Source: Calvatia gigantea (Eukaryota; Basidiomycota; Agaricomycetes; Agaricales; Lycoperdaceae). Taken from it: 64,000 bases of DNA. The stretch spans positions 248,001 to 312,000 of the forward strand of contig JACAAK010000006.1 of NCBI GenBank assembly GCA_025093985.1, written 5' to 3'. Shown one piece after another: positions 1-12,318 of the stretch. Numbering within the stretch: position 1 is the stretch's first letter; every line of letters starts with the position of its first letter. Both the position numbers and the translations under genes were made by a program. The notes beneath the pieces were generated by a model. The model did no database searches, was not told where the DNA came from, and saw only the letters and a list, made by a program, of their open reading frames with translations.

Positions 1-1479
1 TGAGTTTATCCGGCCTGAAAGCCGTTGCGCAAAAAATTGATCTATGATTAGGACTGGCGATGTCAATTTTGCCATTCAAGGCTCCAATGTACCCGGGCAA
101 AATGGAAACTTCACGGCCGTACAACCGTCGTCCTGTCGCAGGAGCCGCCTCATGCGCCGTGGATCGTTATTGTCATTCATCGAAGACTCTTTCAACAGTG
201 AGCAATAAGCAATAATCCTGATTCTTGAGCAGGCTATCTCATGCCCTCTCGCTAGCATTCAACTCTTTTGATGAGAATGTTACCGGGAATATTCCTCCCA
301 TCGATATTGACAAATCGTTCTCTATCTTCAGCGATTCTGTCTCGTGCCCCCCTCAAGATTCTGCTCCAGCTCTCACCGCCCCCATCGACGTCAGCGCTGA
401 AGCAAAGCACACTCTGGTATCACCTTTGGAATTGCCGCGGCGGGAACAATTGTGCCCCCTCAAGTCACAGACTTTGGTGCCTTTGCCAACATATATGCCG
501 ATTTAACAGGGAGTATTACTCTGAAGGGATCTGCAACGGTAAGTTGTAATGAATTACGCCTGCAATAATTAATGGAGGCTCACTTTTTTTTTCAGGGTGT
601 TGTTGACTCCGGTAGGATCGGTTTGCCAGAGATTGGGATCCCAGGACTCGATTTCCCAGGGTAAGGATCACTTTATCCGGAGAAGCTTGTACTAAGAAAC
701 CCGCAGCGTATTAAGTCTTGGTACCAGTTTCAAGATCGAAGGTCAAGCCAAAGCCACGTTAGACATTGGTATCGCCACGACAGTTGATCTCTCGTACTCT
801 GTCCGGGGAGCCAAGCTGTTCTTCCCTTCCTCCCAGAACCATGCTTCTGGTGGAGATTTCGTACCGGGAACAACACGTAAGGTAAATCTTGTTGTTATAT
901 GTGAGGACCTTTCTGGACGTAGGAACATGTAGCCCTTCAACTTTCAGTCACTCCGGCCATCACTTCCAAAGGTGTAATAGAAGTGCACCTGGTACCAAGG
1001 CTTAACTTGTGGAATCTCTGCTTTCAACGGTGCCACTAAAACAACTGTCTTTGTTGAGGTAGATGGCAGTGCTACCGGTTCTTTGACTCTCAGTGGGCAG
1101 ACAACGACTGGAACCACCCTCCAAGATGGACAAACTTCCACGTCGACCAGCGCAAGCGTTGACGGATGTGCCAGTGTCGGCGGTGGTATCAGCGTTAATG
1201 CAGGCGCCGGTGATGCTTTCTTTGGCATTTTTGACGCTTCCACTTCTGTGCCGCTCTTCGACAAAAAATTCGATATTCTCAAGGTGCGAAGTTCTGTCCC
1301 TGATTGTCACTGATAGTATGGCGCTAACTTTGTGATTGCAGAAATGTTTTGGAGCTAACGCAACACCAAAGAGAGAGATCGACACATCCTCGCTGATGTT
1401 GCGTCACGCGCGCTTAAGTACTCGTGAATTGACTTGTCCAGCCTTTGGATCTGCGCAGCTTGTCTCTCTTTCCGAATGA
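1..1479 (+). CDS. Secreted Agaricomycete protein of unknown function, 3' part, two apparent frameshifts
   Basis: The gene runs in from the left edge, so its start is not in the window. Exons read as roughly <1-197, 235-540, 596-660, 707-878, 947-1283 and 1342-1479 with GT-AG introns (for example GTGCGA..TGCAG at 1284-1341). The product has alternating hydrophobic and Ser/Thr/Gly-rich beta-type sequence (FDENVTGNIPPIDIDKSF, GLPEIGIPGLDFPG, VEVDGSATGSLTLSGQ, PLFDKKFDILK) and ends near GSAQLVSLSE. I recall similar uncharacterised secreted proteins in mushroom genomes; that is memory, not a search. The frame slips by one base at about 411-416 (between AEAKH and GIAAAGTIVPPQ) and again at about 1009-1011 (before GISAFNG). 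It is either a decaying gene or carries sequence errors. Function unknown. Confidence 0.6.
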
Positions 1480-2221
1480 CCCCCCTGAAACTGTTTCTTG
1501 GATACTTAAATATGGACGTGCTAGGGACTGGGACGGGGAGCATTTTATTTGTGACGTGAACAAATAGGGATAAGTAAGTAGGTGTTCTGACAATGACGTA
1601 AAGTTCCATGAATGGATGAGTTAGACACTGCGCTAATGAGCTATGTGGCATAGGTCATATCAAAATCATATTGATTTCAACAAGTGTAAAGTGTGTCATA
1701 TTGAAAGCTATACTTTTTGGATCTAATACAGTATCGATATGACGAGTGTCACATCAACCCGTCGGCGCAGTGTAGATCGTTGGTCACAAGTAGGAGAAAA
1801 TACAAATACTAATTGTTCAGAGTTTGGACGATGTCAACCAGAAGAAGCTACAACCTTATCTTTACCGTCACCAGGTGCATGACTTGTGGTAAAAACCCGA
1901 CGCATCATAGAATGCCCCTGGATCCACGGCAGAGCATATATCATGGAGTGCAGAACCTCGACACGTAGATATCATCTGGAGCGAAACCCGGAATAAATTT
2001 TTGCCCAGAAGGCGTGCCGTCCTGGAGGACCAGACGTTGATAAGCCCCAAGATCACCAAGCCTCTCGATTCGACTACCCCGTGGTCCCATACCTTGCCTT
2101 TCTGACTTAATGAGACTTCTGCCGGGACATGTAATACCGGTTAGAGAACTATTGTGGGGTTTAGTACGAGTTCGAGAGGGGAAAGGGGTGTTGAGAGATA
2201 AGCCAAATCAGTGGGATTTGG
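1480..2221. other. Intergenic, no gene recognised
   Basis: No reading frame in this stretch has recognisable protein sequence, and I see no repeat shared with other parts of the window. The sequence CCCCGTGGTCC near 2080 also occurs just before the second copy of the repeat family described at 2222-2640, so that repeat may start further left than I have drawn it. Confidence 0.4.
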
Positions 2222-2640
2222 TAGGGATACTCGAACTCATCGTTGAAGACAGTGTTGACAAGGGCGCGGGAAAATTGGGCAGGGGCATCCACAAATGATT
2301 CCGTGAGCCGGATTGGGATGTGCCGTCGTGATAGGGCAGTGATGGTGGTGGGGACATTGGTGGGGTGGCAGTGGCAGCAATAACGGCGGCAACGACGGGG
2401 CCCAGTGAGCAGGGGAGGTGTGGGAAGGGCGGGGTGATGGCGGGAAACAATGAGGGAGGAGCCTAGGTGTCATGGACAACGGCATCCGGGAAGCTTAGCT
2501 GGTAGCCGCTCAGTGGGGTACTTTCTCGTACAAGATTTTCGTACTAAGTTGGGCCCAATTTCTGTCCTATGAGGGAAAAGGGCTAAACCGCTCTAATTAG
2601 AGGGGTACCAGCTATGGTAATACCCCTCTCATAAGACCGG
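2222..2640 (+). repeat. Dispersed non-coding repeat, copy 1 of 2, with paired hairpins
   Basis: This block aligns by eye with 17761-18174. Shared landmarks in order are a CTCGAACTCATCGTTGA-like start, CCGTGAGCCGGATTGGGATG, a long G-rich purine tract, CTATGAGG, GCTAAACC and a final AGACCGG. Near the end, CTCT (2591-2594) can pair with AGAG (2599-2602), and AGAGGGGTA (2599-2607) pairs perfectly with TACCCCTCT (2621-2629). The second copy keeps this layout with different bases. No coding potential. Family unknown; a Helitron-like or MITE-like end is possible, but I cannot show termini. Confidence 0.6.
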
Positions 2641-4900
2641 TTATTCGGTATTCTTAGTTGCCGAATTCGGAGTCGACAGTGAAATATCACTTCTCTATTA
2701 GGAAATAAAAGTGGTTATGTTTCAACAAGGAACAGAAAAGGAAATATTCGTGCCACTGCATGGTCTATGCGTCGTCAATGCACCGTCTCCGCGTAGCCAC
2801 GAGGCTACCCCCACACTATATAATGCGGCACATGTCCCGACTCGGAGGACTCGCAAAGAGAATTATATTCGCATTGTCGTTATTTTTGGCGGTCTGCTTA
2901 TACACACCAGTGTTCTCCCGACTAGTCACTGTCTGCCCGACTGGTCGGATTATATAATGCAGTCTGACCAGCCAGGGAGAGGTCGGCTGATGGTCATAAC
3001 TCGCAAGGCTGCCAGTAAAGGCACAATATACCTAATGTAGACTAGTCCCTTAGCCACAATATACAATACTTATAAGTCTGGAAATGCCAAAAAAAAGGAC
3101 GTGTCGGACAAGTTGAGAGCATTTACTAATACTCTTACCGTCTGGAAACCCCGCTCGCAAATCAGTCACCAAAATGTGTTCATAACGGACGGCAAAACCT
3201 ACAAGACTAATCGTGGTTATCACGGTGGCTCAAACAAGAGTCATAGTATAATATTACTACCCACCCAGGATGTCCCACAAGCTGCGAGGGGGCCTAGCTG
3301 CCCTACAGATGGCGTTGAACATCCAGGTCTCCCCTAAAGTGCCCCCTGCTTCCTTCACTACACATGTCCCTATTCCACTCAACCTGACCCAAGCAACTTT
3401 TTGACTTCACACTCCCTTCCGAAATCAACAAAGGACTAGAATTCCGTTGGCATATAGACGAGGCTCACCTTCGCGTTGTAGAGAGGATGCTTAGTGCTAC
3501 GTCAATAGCTTAATAATACTTAAATTGTGCGATATAATGTTGTCAAGTTCAGTACCTTCAAACTGTGCAGCCGAGTGTGGTTCAGGTCAGGGTCAGCAAC
3601 ATTGCTGACTTTCTCACGTGGGGGGTGACTGGTCGGACGGGGGTCGGCTGTGGTCAGACAGATTTTGATTGACCTCCGATCAAAATCTGATTGACCAGGT
3701 CAGACCTGGTCACTGCGAATAATATTATATTATTACACACGGGGATTGCAGGAAAAAAGGGAGACAAATGCGCAAGAGAAAGTAAAGGCCGGTGAGAAGT
3801 TTCACTGAGGTAGCGGTGTCGTTGGAGCGTTGCTACTAATAGCCAGATTTGCACCAAAGAAGCAAAAGCATCAGGGGAGTGTGCGAGCAAATCTGTACAT
3901 TACGATGAGCGAAGTCACAAATCACTCGCTTTGGTTGTTTAGGGAAAATTAGTCTGCACCACACGTGTTACGTTTCCTGGTTACCTTGCCCATCATTCCG
4001 AAGACTTCCACACGTCGGGATTTTTTTAATAAGGCCCAGCCTTCCTGTGGTACCGTTCTTCAGTGTTACGTCTCTCACAATCCTACGCTCACAAATTGAC
4101 ATACAATTTTATTTTATTTTATTTTCTCTTGAATCTGAACGTGTGACAATATGGAGAGATACTTATAAAGTCCCGCTCAAAGCCAGGAGTGTAGTAGTAG
4201 CAACTTCACCGGCACTCGTACCACTCCCACCATAGAAATACTTTTGCAATGCCCTCAAAGGTAAGCGTCCTTGGTGTAATACGATCCCCGCCCTGACTGC
4301 GACACAGGAGATGCACCGAGCGATGTTGCCTGAGACTATATCACAGATCAGCGACATCTTGAACTATTTCATGAAGGGGTGTGATATCACCTTTCCGCAT
4401 GGTATCGCACTGGATTCGTCTGAGGGCCACACATCACTTGACTTGGGGCTGACAAGTGTCCGTCAATACTGAGTCGACTTCACTAGCCCTTGTGAGTGTT
4501 TGACCCACAGGTGGATGTCTGCATTCTCCACGTACAGCTTCACCGCCCCCCATCCACTGCTTCATTTAACTAACGTACGGAGATAGCGAGTTTACGTACT
4601 TCACACCAGAGTGACCAGATTATGCCGTTACATTGTCCGTCAATGCATCACACCCCACACACCGGAAATAGGAGTTGAAAATGAAATGAAGGTTCTTACT
4701 TGGCCGACCGAAAAATCTCATACTGCTCGACAGTTTTTGAACCACCGAAAGCCTTATTACATCCAAGATCCATATCATCTTCATTTCAGTCACCAGGGGT
4801 ACATGGAGACCGGTAACAACGAAAGAGTGAAATTCACAGGCATTTGTCCAATGTTAAAGGATTACATATTTATAGATAAAAAGAAGGATTCGAACAAGAG
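2641..4900. other. Intergenic, repeat-flavoured, no gene recognised
   Basis: The stretch is rich in GGTCAGAC/GACTGGTC motifs around 2930-2970 and 3620-3710. A perfect 10-bp hairpin lies at 3660-3669 (AGATTTTGAT) and 3679-3688 (ATCAAAATCT). It may be debris of a DNA element, but I found no transposase. Confidence 0.35.
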
Positions 4901-6604
4901 CTACGCAAGGAAGACAAAGACATCATCAATGAACGACCACGCAGGAGCCTTTCCACCATGGAAGGCAAGCTCGTCGTTACCAGGCAGCGACCACCTTGAA
5001 TTCGTAATACTTCCAGTTGCTGAATCCAGGGCGTATTGTCTCGACAATGTGACCATTCCACATCACATCAACAAAGGCGTCGGCTTCGAGCTCACCACTG
5101 AAGGCACTCGAGTGGAAGAATGTAATCAGATACGTTTTCCCCGGTACGGTATTAAGTGTATACGCAGGTTTGAGGGTACCCGCCAGGGCGTCAGTACCGA
5201 AGCCGGAACCTAAGAGGCCAGCCGAGCTACCGGAGTGTGCATAGCTATCGTGATGGATAATTTCGGCGTCAAGGTTACCACCTGGAGGGCTGGTGGCAGT
5301 CCAGAATTGGGTGGACTCGGTCCAGCAGATTTCAGATGCGGGGCATGCTGCGTAGGCCTCGAAGCCACCATCTTGAATAAGGGACTAGCGCCTATAACCG
5401 CGCGAATAGGTAACCTTGAGATCACCTTGCCCGAAATTGTTGGCAGAGGACTCGTCGGCGACGAGGTAGTACTGGAAAAGTCATAAACGAATATTCACCA
5501 CCCTTGTAAGCAGATACTCACGAAACTGCAGGTGTACGTGGTAGGGCTACCGTTCACAACTGCACGCCAGATATTGAAGTACTGGCAAGCGCCACCGTTT
5601 CCATCTGGACCGCGGGTATTGCAAAGTTGAGCACACGCATTGACATCATACTTGTCAATGAACGCGAAGCCCATATACTAAAAAAATAAACGTGAGCTGG
5701 GGTTCAGTACAATTGGCGAGTGGGGACATACACCCGGGGCATTGTTGGCGCCATTGGTGGGGCCAAAGACAAGTTCATAGCCTTCAGGTACTGGTGGGTC
5801 AACGAGAGTCTTTGCAGAATACCCGCTACTCTGCTGGATGTAGACAAGGGGTTCCGGCGGCGGCTTCAACTGCTGACCACCCCTGTTGGTCTTCTCCGCG
5901 GCAGTATGAACATCGGCATACGCCGCGCACTTGAGGTTCGATTTCTCATTGAAAACCCAGTCAAGCAGTTCGTTGTTGTATTCGTAGTAGAGATTTACGA
6001 AGACTAAGGGAAGTGTCAAGACCATGAGTTCAAGATTATTGAAAAGCTATGTGACTTACCACAACCCTGGACGCGGTCGCAGAATCTGAGGCAATCATCA
6101 ACGCTGTAGGTGTTATTGGGAACAACAGTATATGTCAGATATGCTGTTCCTTCAATCGAGCCGTCGCGATCAGTGGAGCGCATGCCAGTTCCCTGGAAGG
6201 CAACTTCGTAGCCATCGAGTAAACGTTTGTAGAGACCCAAGGAACGTCTAGTGTCAGAGGACGGAATTGTGCTGTTGGCCAGCTCGCCATCGACAGCGGT
6301 GACAGCCGTCGGTGGGGGAGGCTGGTCAGGTGGAGCATCAACCGGTGCACCAGTTTTCTGTTCCACAATTTGGACAGTGGAGAGGATCGTATCGACATCA
6401 GTCTCAGTGCCTTCAAGTGTTAGGGTGTTGTTCGGTGGAGCAGGTGGTTGAAGAAGCGTGTTGGGCGCAGCAACAGTGCCATTGGCAGCAGCTACGAATA
6501 CGCGAGATGTAGTTAGCACACGTTCGACGCGTCGGAAACGGTCACGTACCAGACGCAGAGGCTGCAAGAGCCACGAGGGAGAGTAAACAGGTAAAGCTCT
6601 TCAT
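4901..6604 (-). CDS. Fruit-body-specific secreted protein, C-terminal domain behind an in-frame TAG
   Basis: The ATG at 6602-6604 opens a clear signal peptide (MKSFTCLLSLVALAASASA). Exons: 6604-6550, 6491-6060, 6003-5732, 5677-5522 and from 5471. The mature protein has a Pro/Thr-rich linker, then two related cysteine-containing repeats (LLDGYEV..CLRFCDRVQGC..LYYEYNNELLDWVF; YELVFGPTNGANNAPG..DKYDVNACAQLC..CQYFNIWRAVVNG) ending VTYSRGYRR. This matches the basidiomycete fruit-body-specific protein family, a secreted protein expressed in mushrooms whose biochemical role is not established. A TAG at 5385-5387 follows, but the same frame continues into the family's usual C-terminal beta-sandwich-like domain (GGFEAY..EICWTEST..LITFFHSSAFSGELEADAF..GFSNWKYYEF). 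About 400 bp on, near 4980-4986, one extra base shifts the frame before NDELAFHGG..FIDDVFVFLA and a final TAG at 4901-4903. The ancestral protein therefore spanned all of 4901-6604; the present frame stops at 5385. A CATAAAAG TATA-like box lies at 6647-6654. Confidence 0.8.
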
Positions 6605-9230
6605 AACACTCGGGGAGGACTTAGAGTTACAAGAACCATGAAGCTGCTTTTATGATGAATGCGAGTTCGAGCCCTTCCTTCGCCGCGACGGGCCGTCGAG
6701 GCTTCGAGATCCAGCAAAAAATTACCATGATTGCTCCCACATGCTCGTGACGGCCAGGTACAAACACTGAGAGCCTCATTGATCATCTTGCAAACGTCTT
6801 GTTCCTGGACAAGTACGTCAATCAAACGGTGAGTAAAATATTCCGCTGCGTTGTATTGCACACAGGCTCCGACATGAAAGGGTAAAGAATCTTGTTCCGA
6901 TTCGAAGGAGGGGCACGCGTCGGGAATAACCCAACACGCTGAGATCCACGTGTGGGACTCGAAGCTCGAAGTTTGATCCAATGTCGATACCCAACGAGAT
7001 AGATATCGAGTTCCATTTTCATGATCGTACTAGTTGTGGATTTCCCGTTCCCTTGTGCTTCCAGTATGAGCGCCATTAGTCACGTCCCCGAAACCTTATT
7101 TCGGCATGATGGATGACCGCTGACGTTTGCTTGTTGCGACAACCCACTGAAGAAGGCCTTGTTTGAATGCGTATCCCTTGCGGGGGGCAAACCATTAAAA
7201 ATCGATGACGGGTTTATCAAACATAAGGCACGGAGTCTGGCAAGAGTGAGTACAAGAGAAATCCATCCCTGGTGAACATGAGGTACCCAAGTGCTTGTAC
7301 AGAACAAATCATATTCTTCGAACTTGTAAACCTGGTAGTAAGGACGATATGAGAGCGAATTCAAGGACTTTGAGTTTCTCACGAGGCTGGGTTGGTCCCA
7401 CATCTGATGTCAGTCTAAAAAACGCATGATGCATTCCCTGGACAAGGGCTGACATGGGCAATTCCTCGGTGACACAGAGGGCAGTCGAAATGACACCTAC
7501 TCAATTGCCCTATGTCTGGTTTGAAAACAGATTTGCATACAAACGGGACAAGGCGGAACAGATTCTGGGGCTGGCTGCGGCGTGCCGCATTCGTCTCGTG
7601 CCTTGGCCATGTCATTCAGGCTGGGATCAAGAACGCGAGTGAAAGAAGAACATGTTCCCAGTCCTACTTTTGGCTGTTGTTTCTCGAGCAGACACGCCGA
7701 TTGTATATCGTTTCAAATCACTGAGCCAATTCTACCCCATCTAATTTAGGAGATAACGTGGAACAATCGGACGTCCATATCGTCGCTGTACAACTTGACA
7801 AACAAGAGCCGTGGAACAAGCCTGCACCTTCGGGCGAAAATCCCAACCTCCACCCAATACCCGCCCTGTCATTTGCAAACACGATGTGAAGAACAACTCT
7901 ATCAGCATCCTCGTCCCCGGTAGGCTTTCGAAGCCATTCCTGGGCACGTCCATGGTAATGTACAAAAACTCAAACTCATGCTGATATGTTCTGGTTCCTA
8001 AACAATTACCCCTAAGCATAGCCTCGGCTGTGAAGTACAGTCTCGGTTATGAATTGCAAGTAATCCGACACCAACGACCCACCCATATTTAACGCCCGCG
8101 GCCGACCCGCTTCCAGCCGCACTCGTCAATACCCATAGGTTATGAGCATTCCGACCCTTGGGTAAGGGCCATATTGGAGTGGAGGCAAGGGAACCAGCAA
8201 CTGGGGCTGCGTGTTCGCGACGTGCGGGTCAGTCGAGGTACCCATCACGTTCAAGCTTCAGGGCATGATCTGACCGGCGAATGATCATCAAGTCAATTCC
8301 TATGAGGTTCCCGCACAATGGCCACTGGATTAGTGATGGAATTACAAGAACCTCACCATACTCAGCAAGCACCTGTCCTCTCTCGGAATTACGATTCATT
8401 GTCCTCGCGATAACGCGCATCCCGAAACTATTAATGCCATCTTCCCAGACTTCCTTCTTGTTGGGCATGTCCTGGGTCTAGAGCACGAAGAACGGACTTG
8501 CACCTGAATGTGTACGGAACGAAGGATGGCGAAGAATCGCCGGCCTTTCCAGGGGTCAAAGTGGACAGGTCGACCCAATTTCATAACCCATTCTCACCCC
8601 CGTTTTGCGTTTCCCTTGCTATTCGCCTCAGTGGATTGCCTGCTAGGAACCTTGGATTTCCATCCCCCTACTTACCGGCCTCCTCCGGGTTCTGGTTTCC
8701 TTGAAGGTTGTACGCGAGGATTGTAGCGGCTTGGTCCACCCAGCTCGAGCGGATGAGGTGGATTGGGCTCAGTTCTAGGCCTCCCGCTAACACGAACGCT
8801 TGCGGTATTTAGGTTCTGCTGTCGATCGCGAGCCGAATTCTCGCTAAGTAATATTTCCTGGTGACCTGATCCATCGCAGCTGCTTGGTTGCTTATCCAGA
8901 ACAACCCGCAGGACGACCATAGGTATGTCATTTCTAGGATTGCCGACGCCTACAGCGGAACAGGCAGCCTCACAAAGTTGTTCCTGATTTCTATATTGCA
9001 ATTTGTGGATATTTGGAAATGATTGTCTAACTCTGTGTAGGGAAGGTCCACATCGCCTTCGTGAATGCTTGGCACTTTCTGTCCCCCACTTCGAATTCCG
9101 CCCACCACTTGGGATGCGGAGCATTTCGAAGTTTCTCAATGAACCTAATAACTGACCACCAGTGAAACTAATACCCACTTTCTCCTGGAAAACATCTACA
9201 GCTGGCTATGCAATGTCCCGATTCATGCAT
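6605..9230. other. Gene-poor stretch, no confident gene
   Basis: Minus-strand frames at 7403-7080 and 7076-6601 contain a GNGKST stretch that resembles a nucleotide-binding loop, but the required upstream Gly/Ala is missing and no family fits. The rest (7440-9230) holds only short, unconvincing frames on both strands. Confidence 0.35.
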
Positions 9231-11620
9231 CTACCAATCATCTGCAAAAACAACATCCTGCATGTACGCTTCGTCGATCCCCTTCTCATCCGCAACAATG
9301 TCATCGACACAGAAGACTTCCGCGCTAGGAATAGTGACGTTATGTCGAAGCGAAGTATCTCCATACATTGCGCGCGTCCACATGGAGCTGATTTGCGCGG
9401 TCCTGTGATATTGAATCCATAATTGGATATGAGGTCGTACCATGGAAGAAGACATACTCATCGGGGAGTCCGTCGATCTGGCGACCGCCATATTTGACAG
9501 CAGCGGCGTTTAACCAACCCTGAAAGAACATCAAGGTATCTATCCAAACGACGATTTTTAGATCAACAGGATTTTCCATGTCACGAGAAGGAAGAGCACC
9601 CACGCTTTGTTCCTTTGCTTCCTAGGAACTGGAAGTGTTTTCCGTACCCGACCTTCTTGACCCGTTCGTGGTACAGCTGCCATAATTTCTCACGAGCCGG
9701 GAGACGTGCATGTCCAGACCAAACCTTTGAAATCGCCAAAGATGTGAACTCGGCGTAGATGAACGACTGCATGCCAAAGTTAGCTACATTTCAGCCGATA
9801 TATGTCAGGACCTCTTCTCTCGGATTGAGAGGTCATAATGACGTACCATTGATGAACGCAAGGGTCGGGTTCTCAATGTAGAACACATCAAGGTGAAGCG
9901 ACCGAACATGGCTACCGTCTGTAACGATAGGCTTGAGAGCCTCCGCAGGCACATCTTCGTCATGGCCTAGAGTAGGATTGTGGTAATTTGGGAGGAATGG
10001 ATATGTGTAGCGGTACCCCGTCGCAAAGAGAACGCAATCGAAGCCGTAGAGAGTAGTCCCGTTTATTAATTCAACGCCGCTGTTCTGGATGCTGGAACCA
10101 GGAGAATGGAAGCGCTTGATTTCTGGGATAAGTGAGACGTTGGCAGGGAGACGGCGAATGTAATCTGCGGCTGTGGGTCGTTCTCGCTTGGGGTCTAGAA
10201 GGTGAAAATTAGTGAATCCGGATCTCAAGGTCCATGAAAGGATTTCATGTACCCTTCGCAACCTCCAGAAGAATCCTTTGAGTATGATATGACCTTTAAA
10301 CGATGAAAGATAGGCACTTACTCTGGAAGACTGATAAACCTTGGCAGCATGCAGGTTGACTTCGCGTGAAATTTCTACCGCGCTGGACTTCATACTGTGT
10401 CAGCACCCGGCAGGTAGATGGAACTGAACAAACTTGCGGCGGCTCCAACAATTAAGACGGTTTTTCCGGCAAATTGTCGTGGGTGGCGATATTGTCTCGA
10501 GTGCGAAATGCTATCGGGGAACATCTCACCCCACTTTTCTAAGCCTTGACAGTGTAGGTATGTTTGGGGCATTGTAACGTCCAGTGGCGATGACAACCGC
10601 ATCGAAGTGCTATGGACCAACGTCAGCCATGATACTTGGCCACTGCTATGATAAAAAAAAGTCCACCTGCTCGTTCCACGTCACCCGGTTGGCGCCATCT
10701 TCAATCTGAACGACTTCCTTAGTGGTCAGGATCCATCCAGTCTGCTTGCCGTCGGAGTCAAGGCGTTTTTTGACTAGCTCGACACGGGTATTGTAAGAAA
10801 TGTTCGGGCTGTCATCGTTGGTATTAACACCATGCCAAGACGCAAATGCGCGGAGATAACGGCCAATCTTAGCATTTGGGAGCACTTATAAAAGAACTCG
10901 AAATCCAGCTTGACCTTGGCATAGAAGGAAAATCAACACACCCCACTCGGTTGCTTTTGGCCAAGGGAAACTCCCGAATCTTAGTTGTGGTGAGTCCTTT
11001 ATCGAACATACTTACACATGGGATGTTACCTGTTGAATGGGCTTTGTAGAGCAAGTTAGCGCTTCAATTTCAATTTGGCGGCAAAGGGCATGGAAACTTA
11101 CAGCGGGTGTATTTGAGGTTAACCCATACCAAACGGGTTTTGGTGCTCTATGTGCTCTGCGTTGAAACGCAGCCTGTGCTCTGTCTGTTAGCACCTCAAC
11201 GTATGGAAGTTGGACGCCATCAGGTGGCGGGGAGGGTTCATAATCCGCAATGGTGATATTGGTATTTGGTATGGGCGCGTTTAACGGAACTTCTTCAGTG
11301 TAATGCCAGTTTCCTCCAGGGAGACTGTCACGCTCAAAAATATGTACGTCAAACCCATCCTTTGAGAGTTCGCGATACGCAATGAGCCCACTATACACAG
11401 GACCGTATTAATTTCGGTCAAGGATACGGAAGGGGTTGAGGGGAACGTACCCAACACCAGCGCCAATGACCGCAACGCGTTCCACGGGCCATTCAAGTTC
11501 ATAAGCCTTCTCAAAGGAGGACCCACCGTGGTCCCCTGAATACTCGAAGGGAACCTGCGACGACGAAACCACTATTGGCCAAACGGCAAGTAAGAGGAAC
11601 TTGTAATGCCAGCCCGTCAT
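9231..11620 (-). pseudogene. Flavin-containing monooxygenase-like gene, several frameshifts
   Basis: The start at 11620 gives a hydrophobic N-terminus (WHYKFLLLAVWPIVVSSS), suggesting secretion or membrane anchoring. The FAD-binding Rossmann motif VAVIGAGVGGLIAYREL is formed by splicing exon 11620-11451 to 11390-11102. Later exons carry the monooxygenase landmarks: KIGRYLRAFASWHGVN, VVIATGRYN, the second dinucleotide motif GKTVLIVGAAAS, and the ATG-like motif CVLFATGYRYTYPFLPNY. The C-terminus reads WLNAAAVKYGGRQIDGLPDEY and probably ends at 9231. Enzymes of this class use NAD(P)H and O2 to oxygenate N, S or carbonyl substrates; the substrate here is unknown. One-base shifts interrupt the frame near 10960-10966 (between EFP and WPKATEW), near 10543-10556 (after NIPTL) and near 9600-9612 (before VGALPSRD). 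Three lesions in one gene favour a pseudogene, but other conserved genes here also carry single indels. Confidence 0.75.
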
Positions 11621-12318
11621 CTCGTCAGGGTCAACGACGTGGAATTGGAACGTGAAGAACCCTAAACTGGGATGACACCTCCAATTTATGGTCTCCTGGA
11701 GAGGGCATCAATGGACCCGAACAACGTTGCTCGACTGTGGATTCGCAAGGTGACTCCGGAGAAACGATGGATTGACTCATATCCTGCTTCGCCGACGTCA
11801 GATTGGCGTCAACTGGCTGATTGAAATTTTGATTTCCTCGGAAGCAAGGCGGAAAGTCCAAGAAGAAAGTGGGAGGGAAATGTGAGGAACTTGAGGAGGC
11901 CAGACAGCCTATGCCCTCACATTGTGTTGTGCCAAATGCAGGGCCGTCAAACTGAGCCTGGGCAAGCCTGTGACGAAGAGGAATCAGAAAAGGCTAGATT
12001 GATGGCAGGCAGCTACTTTAACAACTTAGCAAATGACAAAGTGGCCTAAAGTACACTTTCTCGCAAAGAAAGAGGATCACCGGACTAGACGAAGCCAGTA
12101 AAAAAAAGAAAAGTCCACAGCAAGGCGGAGATAGTAGCGCAACAGACCAACAAGACATCCCGCCCATCGTACACGTACACATCGAGATCCAAAAGCCCTT
12201 CCACGAAAAAATCTCGAGTAACGCCCTCCACAACATGATAGGTCCAGCCCACAGTCGTACATGTACACACTACACCCCAACATACACCCCGCAATAAAGA
12301 AAAGGAAAAAGGGCAACT
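11621..12318. other. Intergenic between the monooxygenase and ATG4
   Basis: The monooxygenase and ATG4 both read leftward, so this holds the promoter of the monooxygenase and the 3' flank of ATG4. No gene or repeat is seen. Confidence 0.5.

Noticed and set aside
3658..3690. A transcription terminator or regulatory hairpin
   Set aside because: A single 10-bp AT-rich hairpin in a gene-free stretch with no neighbouring transcript; more likely transposon debris.
5385..5387. A short intron removing the TAG in the fruit-body gene
   Set aside because: The only usable GT sites would make an intron of about 41 bp or less and delete conserved residues (GDLKVTYSRGYRR).
6822..7076. A G-protein or P-loop ATPase gene, from the GNGKST stretch
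   Set aside because: The Walker A spacing lacks the leading Gly/Ala, no other nucleotide-binding motif follows, and neighbouring frames match no family.
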